DNA of 64,000 bases from the NCBI RefSeq assembly GCF_000210095.1, contig NC_021039.1:1513816-1577815 (forward strand), read 5' to 3'. A program made the translations under genes and the position numbers. Shown here piece by piece: positions 18,295-25,870 of this stretch. Below the pieces are notes generated by a model. The model saw nothing but the letters and a program-made list of their open reading frames with translations. It did not search any database and was not told where the DNA came from. This stretch comes from Ruminococcus champanellensis 18P13 = JCM 17042. Its GTDB lineage: Bacteria; Bacillota; Clostridia; Oscillospirales; Ruminococcaceae. Numbering within the stretch: position 1 is the first letter of the stretch; the number at the start of each line of letters is the position of its first letter.

Positions 18295-18651
18295 AAAAAG
18301 TCACAATATGACGACTTTATTTTTGTCAACCGTTACGGGGATGTTCAAAATCAGGGAAACCTCAACAAAGCACTCCGCCGTATGATGCGAGATTGTAATG
18401 ATGAAATCCTCGAAAAATATGGAGCAGACTCTGATCCGGTTCTTCTGCCACAGTTCAGTTGCCACATTCTCCGGCACACATTCGCAACAAGGCTATGTGA
18501 GTCGGGAGCAAACCTTAAATTCATTCAGAGCATCTTAGGACACGCTGATGTATCGACGACGATGAATATCTATGTTGATGTGACCGACGCTCTGAAAAAG
18601 AAAGAGATCACCGCCTTTGATGACTATATGACAACCAAGCTGGAAACTTGA
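18295..18651 (+). pseudogene. Tyrosine site-specific integrase, C-terminal fragment
   Basis: Only the catalytic C-terminal third remains. The frame is closed upstream by a TAG at 18292 and has no good start or ribosome site; the first ATG is at 18382. The fragment shows the second half of the tyrosine recombinase signature: [15 protein letters not shown] (the H-x-x-R box), [14 protein letters not shown] with the H and the nucleophilic Tyr. The first catalytic Arg and the arm- and core-binding domains are missing; intact relatives are roughly 380 residues. It sits near the right end of the element, where the integrase is expected. It is almost certainly inactive, so the element would need an integrase in trans. 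Confidence 0.85.
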
Positions 18652-18653
18652 AG

Positions 18654-18696
18654 GGAAAGCACTCTGTGAGTAATTCGCAGAGTGCTTTCTCTTTTT
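18654..18696 (+). terminator. Rho-independent terminator after the integrase remnant
   Basis: GAAAGCACTCTG pairs with CAGAGTGCTTTC and is followed by TCTTTTT. Confidence 0.85.
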
Positions 18697-18764
18697 CGCA
18701 CATTTCTCAAAACTGAGGATGGAAATTATACTATAAGCAGTAATGAGAAATGGAGCGTTCAGAT

Positions 18765-20186
18765 ATGGAGAATAGTTTAAGCAGGATGCGACCGCATCTT
18801 GTATCAGAGTGGTCAGAAAAGAACTTTCCGTTGACTCCTGATACAGTGACCTTTGGGTCTAATAAAACTGTGTGGTGGAAAGGGGCTTGCGGTCACGAAT
18901 GGCAGACAAGCATTAAAGCTCGCTCCGCAGGCGAGCAATGTCCAATATGTTCGGGAGCGAGGGTGCTTCGAGGTTATAACGACTTTGAGAGTAAGTTCCC
19001 TGAGCTTGCGAAGGAATGGTCGCCCAAGAATGAGCCGCTAAGACCGTCGATGATTACAGCGGCTACGCACAGGAAGGTAATATGGCGGTGCAAGCTCGGA
19101 CACGAATGGACGGCATCTGTGAAAAGCCGGACGGTGAACGGCACAGGTTGTCCCTACTGCTCACACAACTTTGTACTACCGGGCTTCAACGACTTGGCAA
19201 GCCGTTTCCCTGAAATCGCTAAGGAGTGGTCAGAGCGCAACCTTCCACTGACGCCGGATCAGGTTACGGCTTTCAAGAATATTAAAGTTTGGTGGAAATG
19301 TCACTTGGGTCACGAATGGAACACATTGATTTCAACCCGTGCCGGAGGAAGTCAGTGTCCCTATTGTAGTGGGATTAAGCTACTCAAAGGATTTAATGAC
19401 TTAAAAACAAAGTACCCATCCCTTGCCGCAGAGTGGTCGGAAAAGAATCTGCCGTTGACTCCCGATGCAGTCAATGAGAAGTCAACAAAGAATGTTTGGT
19501 GGAAATGCCGTACCTGCGGCTATGAATGGAAAGCCGTCGTCAAAGCACGGGTCAAAGGCGGTATGTGTCCTGTTTGTGCTGAGAGAGCCGTTCTGCAAGG
19601 CTATAATGATCTTGGAACAACTGATCCTCACTTGCTCTCAGAATGGGACTATGAAAAGAACTCCAAGTGGACACCGAGCAATGTATCGAGAAACTCAATG
19701 AAGGTCGTTTGGTGGAAATGCGGAGCAGGACACTCTTACCGTGCCAAAATCACAGATAGAACTATTGAGCAAAAGGGTTGCCCTCAATGTGAAGCGGAGT
19801 TTCAACAGGCTCTCCCGCAGATGCTGATAATGATGTATGGAGCACAGAACGGCATTACGGTCAAAAGCAATAGCGACTCGGAGCTTGGAATGCGACTTGT
19901 TGCATACCTCCCTGAATTACATTGTGCGGTCGATATTGCCGGAGCAACCGTGACGGAGAAAAGAGAGCAAAGCGTGAAAGCCCACATTTGTCAAAGTAAC
20001 CGGCTGGGTTACTACCTTATTAAAAGAACTGCGGATGCTTCGCAAATGGCAGCGGAAATCAAAACGCTATTTATCCGCAATCATATCTATCTCCATACGG
20101 ATTCCGAGAAAGATGTTCAAGTGCTTCGAGAGAGATTTTTAGAATGGAAATATCGAAATGCTTGTAAACTGAACGGAAAATATTGA
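18765..20186 (+). CDS. Zinc-ribbon repeat protein (DUF4379-like) with a degenerate nuclease-like C-terminus
   Basis: The ATG at 18765 is favoured because GGAG lies nine bases upstream; an ATG at 18750 is also in frame. The protein (473 aa) has five tandem units of about 65 residues. Each has the pattern EWSxKNxPLTPDxV, VWWKC-x-x-GHEW and CPYCSG, which matches the probable zinc-ribbon domain PF14311. The C-terminal roughly 120 residues (AYLPELHCAVDIAG, HICQSNRLGYYLIKRT) resemble the Vsr-like nuclease domain that often follows these repeats. The acidic residues expected in the ELDIYIP and EYDG positions are not evident, so activity is doubtful. It is cargo between the integrase remnant and attR. 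A role in DNA binding or defence is inference. Confidence 0.75.
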   Translation: MENSLSRMRPHLVSEWSEKNFPLTPDTVTFGSNKTVWWKGACGHEWQTSIKARSAGEQCPICSGARVLRGYNDFESKFPELAKEWSPKNEPLRPSMITAATHRKVIWRCKLGHEWTASVKSRTVNGTGCPYCSHNFVLPGFNDLASRFPEIAKEWSERNLPLTPDQVTAFKNIKVWWKCHLGHEWNTLISTRAGGSQCPYCSGIKLLKGFNDLKTKYPSLAAEWSEKNLPLTPDAVNEKSTKNVWWKCRTCGYEWKAVVKARVKGGMCPVCAERAVLQGYNDLGTTDPHLLSEWDYEKNSKWTPSNVSRNSMKVVWWKCGAGHSYRAKITDRTIEQKGCPQCEAEFQQALPQMLIMMYGAQNGITVKSNSDSELGMRLVAYLPELHCAVDIAGATVTEKREQSVKAHICQSNRLGYYLIKRTADASQMAAEIKTLFIRNHIYLHTDSEKDVQVLRERFLEWKYRNACKLNGKY

Positions 20187-20194
20187 GTTTCGTT

Positions 20195-20252
20195 AAGCCG
20201 TGTGTTATACTGTTTTAGTCGTAAGTTTCAGTATAGCACACGGCTCGTTTTC
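20195..20252 (+). terminator. Terminator after the zinc-ribbon gene
   Basis: AGCCGTGTGTTATACTG pairs with CAGTATAGCACACGGCT and is followed by CGTTTT. Confidence 0.8.
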
Positions 20253-20268
20253 AAAAAAATGAAGCCAC

Positions 20269-20344
20269 CTTACGCCAGCTTACTCCACGGCTTACGCCAT
20301 TAGATTTTCCGCTATCTGAATTAGGCGTAACTGAGCTTACCCCA
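20269..20344 (+). repeat. Right arm-type direct repeats
   Basis: CTTACGCCA at 20269 and 20291, CTTACTCCA at 20279 and CTTACCCCA at 20336 match the cluster at 7705-7746. They lie about 80-150 bp inside the right att core. Confidence 0.65.
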
Positions 20345-20421
20345 GCTTCAAATGAGTAGGTGCCGGTCGGGACTTATAGACGCTAAGCGGAGCTTATCTA
20401 AGGCTGGTCACGAAAATCCCG

Positions 20422-20440
20422 ACAATGAAGCCGTTGGACT
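20422..20440 (+). other. attR core with the displaced original lysS end
   Basis: This is the 19-bp core identical to 7214-7232. In the lysS frame it reads PTMKPLD followed directly by TGA (20441-20443 completes the context), which is the normal end of a bacterial LysRS. Confidence 0.75.
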
Positions 20441-20735
20441 GAATAAGGCTGTATAAGGGGTATGTATCTCAAGCTGTCGGAGGAACCCATCGAGTGCATT
20501 TATCCAATAAAGATGGATTGAGATTACCTATGAAAAGTCCATACAATTTAAGCCCGCTGATTTCGGTCAGCGGGCTTTTTCTGTGCAGATACATTCCTGA
20601 TCGGAGGGCGAAAGCCCAAGCCGGATGAAGGTGCGCTGCGAACTTCCTGCTTGTAAAGGCTATCACGGAAAGCAAGGTTGGTAGCGATTCTGAAATATCC
20701 GCTTGCTGCAAATAATGAAATGGAAGACTTTGACG
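20441..20735 (+). other. Right flank containing a degenerate second copy of element left-end sequence
   Basis: No gene is seen. It holds a terminator hairpin (20549-20579) nearly identical to the one at 7813, and a 20590-20712 segment similar to 8027-8161 with small deletions. It may be a remnant of a related element that once sat in tandem. Confidence 0.55.
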
Positions 20736-20978
20736 CTAGACTAGTGACACAAATATATCCTTCAAATCAATTTCGGAGTCCACATAAACAGAGTATACAT
20801 CGCAATCATTTTGTACACGAATCTTTTTACCATTGATGAAGTAATCCTGAAGCAGTGATCCATCAACATCAATCAGTAGTTTTTTCTTTTCAACAAAAGG
20901 AAACGATTTTTCTATTTTATCGCAAGTTTCTTTGAACAGTTGACTGTTTATTTCCCTAGCTAAAGTATATGAATACAT
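20736..20978 (-). CDS. Small hypothetical protein
   Basis: The ATG at 20978 has an ideal AGGAGG (20984-20989), so translation is likely. The product is 80 residues, acidic and soluble, with no signal peptide: an N-terminal helical part (REINSQLFKETCDKIEK) and a C-terminal beta-rich part (LLIDVDGSLLQDYFINGKKI, DVYSVYVD). It is more AT-rich than the host genes. It lies between the right flank of the element and the FliB-like gene and points toward the element, so it could be leftover mobile DNA. No family recognised. Confidence 0.5.
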   Translation of the reverse strand: MYSYTLAREINSQLFKETCDKIEKSFPFVEKKKLLIDVDGSLLQDYFINGKKIRVQNDCDVYSVYVDSEIDLKDIFVSLV

Positions 20979-21112
20979 AACGACCTCCTTATCACAATCC
21001 ATTTTGAAGATTTGCATAAGTAATTCCCGATCTTACGTCGATTCTGAGATTTACACATAATGTAATTCAGCCTTTTTGCCAACCGTCCATTTCCGGAAAC
21101 ACCACTGCATAA

Positions 21113-21141
21113 TTGCCAAGCTCTCGTAAATGTGATATAAT
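21113..21141 (+). promoter_or_regulatory. Sigma-A promoter of the FliB-like gene
   Basis: TTGCCA (21113-21118), 17-bp spacer, TATAAT (21136-21141). Confidence 0.7.
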
Positions 21142-21181
21142 CAACATGATAAAGCACGACAATTGGATTGAGGTGGGAACT

Positions 21182-22324
21182 ATGCGCAGAATGCCGCATT
21201 ATTTTCGCGATTTTCACTGTACCGGCACAGCCTGCCGGGATAACTGCTGCTGTGTGGGCTGGGAGATTGAGATCGACCCGGATACTGCACAGGCGTACCG
21301 CAACATGGAGGGAGAACTGGGGGATCGGCTCCGGGCGGCTTTGTATGAGGAGGATGGCTGCACCTGCATGGGACAGGTGGATGGGAAGTGCCCCTTTCTG
21401 GATCCACAGAATCTTTGCAGCATCCAGCAGATCCTTGGAGCGGATATGCTGGGAGAGATCTGCCGGGAGCATCCCCGGTATTACGCCTGGTTTCGCGGGC
21501 TGACCGAAGCAGGGGTGGGCATGTGCTGTGAGGAGGCTGCCCGGCTGATTTTGTCGGATCCGGCACCGGATACGTTTCTCACGGAGGAGAGCCAGGAGGA
21601 CAACGATTTTGACTATGACCCGGCAGTGTTTGATGCCCTGTTTGCCGCCAGGGAGACTGCATTTCAGCTGCTGCAGAACCGGAGCATGCCTCTGACGGAA
21701 CGGCTTGCCCTGTTCCTGGTGTTTGCAGACGGCTTGCAGGAAGATCTGGATCTGGACGAGCCGGAGCAGATTTACCAGGACATCCGGCAGTTTTCGGATA
21801 CTGCCTATTGCAAGGCTCTGCTGAACACACTCTCTGTCCGGAGCCGACAGGATCCGGATCATGCCGCCCATTGGCGGGCTTTACTGGAGCTGATTACCGG
21901 CCTGGACATTCTGGACACCGCCTGGAAGCGGGGATTGGAGCAGCTTGCAGAACAGCCGGAGGTGCTTTTCTGCAAGGGGCATGCCTTTCGGGAGACTGCG
22001 GCTCCCTTTGCCTACGCTTTTGAGCATGGGGCGGTGTACCATACATACCGGTATTTTCTCAAGGCGGTGTTTGACGGGGATCTGGTGGCAAAGGCACAGC
22101 TGACCGTCATTGCCACTCTGATCCTGGGGGTCTGCTGTATGGCGGACTGGAACCAGAGCGGAACATTGTCCCTGGAGCAAATCATCCGGCAGGCAAAGAT
22201 CTTTTCCCAGGAGGTGGAATACTCTATGGAAAATCTGGACACCCTGGCGGAGGCAAGCTATCGGACGGATGTGTTCCATACCCAGGGCTTTGTGTCCATG
22301 CTGCTGGGGCAATCGAATGTCTGA
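21182..22324 (+). CDS. FliB-family protein (flagellin lysine-N-methylase-like)
   Basis: The start ATG at 21182 follows GAGGTGGG. The protein (380 aa) shows the family's Cys-rich N-terminus (FHCTGTACRDNCCCVGW.IEID) and further clustered cysteines (CTCMGQVDGKCPFLDPQNLCSIQ, MCCEEAARLI), which probably bind a metal or an Fe-S cluster. The C-terminal half is helical. Family members are annotated as flagellin N-methylases by analogy to Salmonella FliB. No flagellar gene is nearby, and homologues are common in non-motile Clostridia, so the true substrate is open. It has its own promoter and converges with the TtcA-like gene. Confidence 0.75.
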   Translation: MRRMPHYFRDFHCTGTACRDNCCCVGWEIEIDPDTAQAYRNMEGELGDRLRAALYEEDGCTCMGQVDGKCPFLDPQNLCSIQQILGADMLGEICREHPRYYAWFRGLTEAGVGMCCEEAARLILSDPAPDTFLTEESQEDNDFDYDPAVFDALFAARETAFQLLQNRSMPLTERLALFLVFADGLQEDLDLDEPEQIYQDIRQFSDTAYCKALLNTLSVRSRQDPDHAAHWRALLELITGLDILDTAWKRGLEQLAEQPEVLFCKGHAFRETAAPFAYAFEHGAVYHTYRYFLKAVFDGDLVAKAQLTVIATLILGVCCMADWNQSGTLSLEQIIRQAKIFSQEVEYSMENLDTLAEASYRTDVFHTQGFVSMLLGQSNV

Positions 22325-22373
22325 AACAGCATGAATGGATTTCGTTCATAAATTGCACTGCATTTTCAAATTT

Positions 22374-23204
22374 TCATTCCAGCCGTTCCAGGAAGCTATG
22401 GGCTATGCCCCGGGACTTATAGCCGGGCATGGAGTCCAGCTGAACCGTGTGGATGCTGTGAAAAATGCTCCGTTCCACCTCCGGGGATTCGGTTTTCAGA
22501 TGGGCGATCAGCGCCTTCACCCGGGCACGGCGGGAGTATGCGGCATCCTCCTGGCTGCGACTGGTGAAGCGGCATGCGCATTGTAGAAAATGCAGTGCAT
22601 TTGCATCCCGCCACGCTAAAATGTCCTCCTCATGGACGCAGTACAGGGGCCGGATCAGTTCCATGCCATCGTAGTTGTCGCTCCTGCGCCGAGGCAGCAT
22701 GGCCTGGATCTGTCCCCCGTACAGCATGCCCATCAGGGTGGTTTCGATTACGTCGTTGAAGTGATGTCCCAGGGCGATCTTGTTGCAGCCCAATGCCTGG
22801 GCTTTGGCGTACAGATGCCCCCGGCGCATGCGGGCGCACAGAAAGCAGGGGTGCTGCGCCTGCTTGTTGACGATCCGGAGAATATTCGTCTCAAACACCT
22901 GCACCGGGATGCCCAGCAGAGCTGCATTGTCCAATAGCTGCTGGGTATGTGCCGGATCGTAGCCAGGATCCATGGTGAGAAACTCCAGGGTAAAGTCGTT
23001 TTGCCGGACACGCTGTAATTGCTGCATCAGCTTTGCCAGCAGCATGGAGTCCTTGCCACCGGATACGCACACGGCAATCCGGTCTCCCGGTGCGATCAGA
23101 GCATAGGTATCCACTGCTTTGACAAAGGGCTTCCAGATGGTTTTCTGAAAAGGGCCGGTGAGGCTCTGGGTGATGATCTGATGGGGCTGTAATTGGCGTT
23201 TCAT
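22374..23204 (-). CDS. TtcA-like tRNA thiolation / PP-loop ATPase
   Basis: The start ATG at 23204 follows GGAAG; the longer reading frame upstream lacks a ribosome site. The protein (276 aa) has the PP-loop SGGKDSMLLAKL (residues about 50-60), a CxxC pair in PCFLCARMRRG, ALGHHFNDVIETTLMGMLYGG, and a third Cys region (CACRF) near the C-terminus. These are hallmarks of the TtcA/TtuA group, which activates a tRNA base with ATP and inserts sulfur via an Fe-S cluster. TtcA makes 2-thiocytidine-32; the exact base modified by clostridial members is not certain. One arm of the palindromic repeat (TTAAGGCAATACCGC) lies just upstream at 23231-23249. Confidence 0.8.
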   Translation of the reverse strand: MKRQLQPHQIITQSLTGPFQKTIWKPFVKAVDTYALIAPGDRIAVCVSGGKDSMLLAKLMQQLQRVRQNDFTLEFLTMDPGYDPAHTQQLLDNAALLGIPVQVFETNILRIVNKQAQHPCFLCARMRRGHLYAKAQALGCNKIALGHHFNDVIETTLMGMLYGGQIQAMLPRRRSDNYDGMELIRPLYCVHEEDILAWRDANALHFLQCACRFTSRSQEDAAYSRRARVKALIAHLKTESPEVERSIFHSIHTVQLDSMPGYKSRGIAHSFLERLE

Positions 23205-23230
23205 GGGGGTTCTTCCTTTCGTGCAATCTC

Positions 23231-23249
23231 CTTGCGGTATTGCCTTAAC
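23231..23249. repeat. Single arm of the palindromic repeat family, copy G
   Basis: GCGGTATTGCCTTAA is the reverse complement of the family's left arm. No second arm was seen. It lies in the leader of the TtcA-like gene. Confidence 0.35.
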
Positions 23250-23352
23250 TATACGCCTTTCCGGTGATCCTGTCAAGGCTGTCTTCGCATTTTGCAGGGG
23301 ACTATGACTGCCTATATAGCCCCATCCACTCCGCAGGATCTGCGTAAACCTG

Positions 23353-23392
23353 TGAAAAAGCAATCCCCCTGACAGAAATTCTGCCAGGGGGA
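23353..23392 (-). terminator. Terminator of the permease operon
   Basis: On the minus strand CCCCCTGGCAGAA pairs with TTCTGTCAGGGGG, followed by ATTGCTTTTT. Confidence 0.75.
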
Positions 23393-23406
23393 TGTTTTGC
23401 ATAGTC

Positions 23407-24657
23407 TTATGTTTCGTGCAGCAGCTGGTTGATTTGTGCATGCCGCAGCACCACGGCGCTGATCAGGACGGCGATGCCCATATTCAGCAGAAGGAACAGC
23501 AGGCAGAACAGCCCCTGCATCCAACCGAAGGAAACCAGGAAGTTGCTGAACAGATTGAACCGTTCCTTGAGCAGCATCAGCAGTCCGCAGAGAATGCCTG
23601 CCGCCGCTGTAATCAGCAGGCTTTTGTATGCGGCGATGCTGAGACATTTGCCCCAGGGCATGCCGCAGACCCGGTAGATGGTGTAGGTGCGCAGCTTTCT
23701 CACTGCAGAAACACTGTTGACGCTGATCATACTCAGGAAGAACAGGATCAGGATGCCGATCATAAAGGGCATCATGGTGTACACCTGCTGGAAGCAGTAG
23801 GTGTGGCTGTCCTTGTACAGATCCCTGTTGTTCAGTGTCCAGTTCTGGCCGACATTTTTGGCTGTGAAGGCTTCCAGGTTTGCACGCTTCACGCTGCTGT
23901 CCAGACCGTCCTCATACATCACCATGCCGATGCCGAACACTGCGTAGTGCTCCTGGTTGTTCCAGTACTTCTTGGCTTCGGACTCCGACATCAGAATCGT
24001 GCAGCCTCCGCTCTGCAGGGAGGAGATGTCATTGTAGATGGTGCGGTAATCCGCCAATTCGGAATCTACGGCACCGCCGTTCATCAGCAGCAGCTTGGTA
24101 TTGTCCCCATAGACACCGGAAACCCGCAGGGACTGGTAATCCGACTCTGTGGGTTCCTTTTCCCGGGAATCGGTCACATTGCCCTCGTCGTCGTATGTAT
24201 ATTCGTATTGGATCTGATAAAAACGGATCTCATCTCCCACCCGGTAGCCGCTGCTTTCGTTCACCAGCACATTGGGCAGGGGATCCGCCGGATCGGACAG
24301 CACCAGCTTTCCGCTTTTTAGCGGCGGTGTGTAGCGTTCCAGCAATTTATCGGAATAGATCAAGGGATTATCAATACTCAGCTTCAGACCCGTATACCGA
24401 TAGGACAGTGCCACATCTGTTACCCCGGTCATCTCCTGGTAAAAATCCTCCTCGTACATTTGCACCGTGTCGGCGTAGAATACGAAGCCATCATGCTTCC
24501 AGTAATTTGCAAAGGGGAGGAAGTAGGAGAACCGGTAAATTACAGTGGAGACGCTGACGATGGTCAGAAACAGAATGCATGCCATTTGCAGAACCATGGG
24601 GATATGCTTGGGCCACTCCTTTTTGCACTCTCGAAGTGCCAGACGCAGCTGTATCAT
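23407..24657 (-). CDS. FtsX-like ABC-type permease
   Basis: The protein has 416 residues: a first span at about 20-40 (MVLQMACILFLTIVSVSTV), an extracytoplasmic domain of about 230 residues, then three spans (around MMPFMIGILILFFLSMI, SLLITAAAGILCGLLMLL and MQGLFCLLFLLLNMGIAVLISAVVL). This 1+3 topology is that of MacB/FtsX-type permeases, which power extracytoplasmic work or export through a partner ATPase. No ATPase gene is adjacent. The start overlaps the stop of the upstream permease (ATGA), so translation is coupled, and GGGGGG precedes it. The substrate is unknown. Confidence 0.75.
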   Translation of the reverse strand: MIQLRLALRECKKEWPKHIPMVLQMACILFLTIVSVSTVIYRFSYFLPFANYWKHDGFVFYADTVQMYEEDFYQEMTGVTDVALSYRYTGLKLSIDNPLIYSDKLLERYTPPLKSGKLVLSDPADPLPNVLVNESSGYRVGDEIRFYQIQYEYTYDDEGNVTDSREKEPTESDYQSLRVSGVYGDNTKLLLMNGGAVDSELADYRTIYNDISSLQSGGCTILMSESEAKKYWNNQEHYAVFGIGMVMYEDGLDSSVKRANLEAFTAKNVGQNWTLNNRDLYKDSHTYCFQQVYTMMPFMIGILILFFLSMISVNSVSAVRKLRTYTIYRVCGMPWGKCLSIAAYKSLLITAAAGILCGLLMLLKERFNLFSNFLVSFGWMQGLFCLLFLLLNMGIAVLISAVVLRHAQINQLLHET

Positions 24658-25079
24658 ACCACGCCCCCCTTTCTTTCCACGATAGAATGCTTGGAAACGA
24701 TCCGTGCGGACAGGATCCAGATAGCAATGGTGCAGACAGTGACAAAGATGCCGAAGCCGGTGGCGTACAGCCGCAGGGAGTAGGCAGTGTCAATGTAGGG
24801 GAAAATCCGGGTGAAGGGTTTCAGCAGCACAAAGTGGTACAGCACCGCCGACAGACAGTAGCAGGGCACGGTTAGCATCAGGCTTTCTGCCACATAGAGC
24901 CGGATGGCTCTGCCCTTGGTGCAGCCGCATAGCTGGAAAATTGCCAGGGATTTTTGCCGGCGGACAAGCACATAGTGATACAGCACCACCAGATTAAAGG
25001 CAGCCACTACAGCGATCAGCAGGGACGCCAGCATGGCGGAGTTGTACATCCAGTAGTCCTCGTCGTAGAAGGGAATGTA
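24654..25079 (-). repeat. 3' duplicated block of the permease pair
   Basis: This 426-bp block is nearly identical to 25871-26296 and encodes the three C-terminal spans. A second conserved block covers 25684-25814 and 26901-27031. The sequence between the blocks is divergent. Confidence 0.8.
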
Positions 25080-25814
25080 TCGAGAAAAGGAAACGCGATC
25101 CTCGATGGAGGAAAAGGCGTTTTTCAGCTCGGTGTACTGCTCGTAGGATAAGGGCTTTTCTAATTTTATGGAAACAGAATCTACAACAGAGTCAGGAGAA
25201 ACCAAGCAGTAGGGAATTTCTCGGAATAGTCCGCCCTCTGCAATAACTGTATATTCTTTTCCATCATAGAACTGTATTTTTCCACCTAATTGTCTGGATT
25301 CTCCAGCCCCAACTATTATAACAGGGGTACCGGAGGCATATTCTTCGTTTGTGAATATACGTCCTTTTGCTCCAGGATGTTCCATTCTGGAGCCGAATGT
25401 TTCTTCCGAAGGGGATTTTACTCCATCTTTTATGTGGAAATAACAGGTGCAAATATCGTAAATAGATGCACCCATTATAACGCTGGCTGGGTTGATGAAG
25501 TATACGCTAATAAGGGATGACGTGCCCAGATGCTTTTCTGGAATTCGGTCGATACAAGCGTCCAGTTCGTCCTTAGTTATAAGCTGCTCCGGGTTCATAA
25601 AAAAACCGTCACGCTCCATATCTTCAGAGCGTGCATTTGCATTCAAAGTAAACCTTTGTGTGGAGTGGTTAAAGCTCTTTTGTTCCAGCATATAATCCTG
25701 GTAAAGACCGTATCCGAACAGCATCAGCAGGGAGGAGATCATAATGCATAGGATCATCATCAGAAAAAAAGGCGTGTGGCTTTGCAGGAAACTGCGCAGA
25801 CTGCGAAAGAGCAT
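24654..25814 (-). CDS. FtsX-like permease, paralogue 2
   Basis: The start ATG at 25814 has GGAGG at proper spacing. The product is 386 aa with a span at about 15-40, an ectodomain at about 45-260 and three C-terminal spans. Its first roughly 40 residues and last roughly 140 residues are almost identical to those of the next gene upstream (25871-27031), while the ectodomain has diverged. The constant offset of 1,217 bp between matching positions shows a tandem duplication. The stop overlaps the start of the 416-residue permease. Function as for its paralogue: export or envelope work, partner ATPase not found. Confidence 0.75.
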   Translation of the reverse strand: MLFRSLRSFLQSHTPFFLMMILCIMISSLLMLFGYGLYQDYMLEQKSFNHSTQRFTLNANARSEDMERDGFFMNPEQLITKDELDACIDRIPEKHLGTSSLISVYFINPASVIMGASIYDICTCYFHIKDGVKSPSEETFGSRMEHPGAKGRIFTNEEYASGTPVIIVGAGESRQLGGKIQFYDGKEYTVIAEGGLFREIPYCLVSPDSVVDSVSIKLEKPLSYEQYTELKNAFSSIEDRVSFSRYIPFYDEDYWMYNSAMLASLLIAVVAAFNLVVLYHYVLVRRQKSLAIFQLCGCTKGRAIRLYVAESLMLTVPCYCLSAVLYHFVLLKPFTRIFPYIDTAYSLRLYATGFGIFVTVCTIAIWILSARIVSKHSIVERKGGVV

Positions 25815-25870
25815 ATTATTTCCTCCAATCAATAGTAGTATTCTGGGAAAGGAATACTGCAAAAAGTGTA

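Larger units (their letters stand above)
7214..20440 (+). mobile_element. Decayed integrative element (ICE remnant) inserted in the lysS 3' end
   Basis: The element is about 13.2 kb and is bounded by the 19-bp repeat. Clusters of CTTACGCCA-type repeats near both ends (7705-7746 and 20269-20344) look like arm-type integrase sites. The content is of ICE type: a ParA fragment, a giant N-6 methylase/helicase of the sort found in Tn1549-like elements, a tyrosine integrase remnant and cargo. No relaxase, coupling protein or type IV secretion gene remains and the integrase is truncated, so it should be unable to move on its own. The ParA::methylase fusion suggests that a large internal deletion removed the conjugation module. 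Confidence 0.8.

Noticed and set aside
18765..19780. The regular 195-bp periodicity as a CRISPR or DNA satellite array
   Set aside because: The repetition is at protein level (zinc-ribbon units) with diverged codons and no short identical repeats or spacers.
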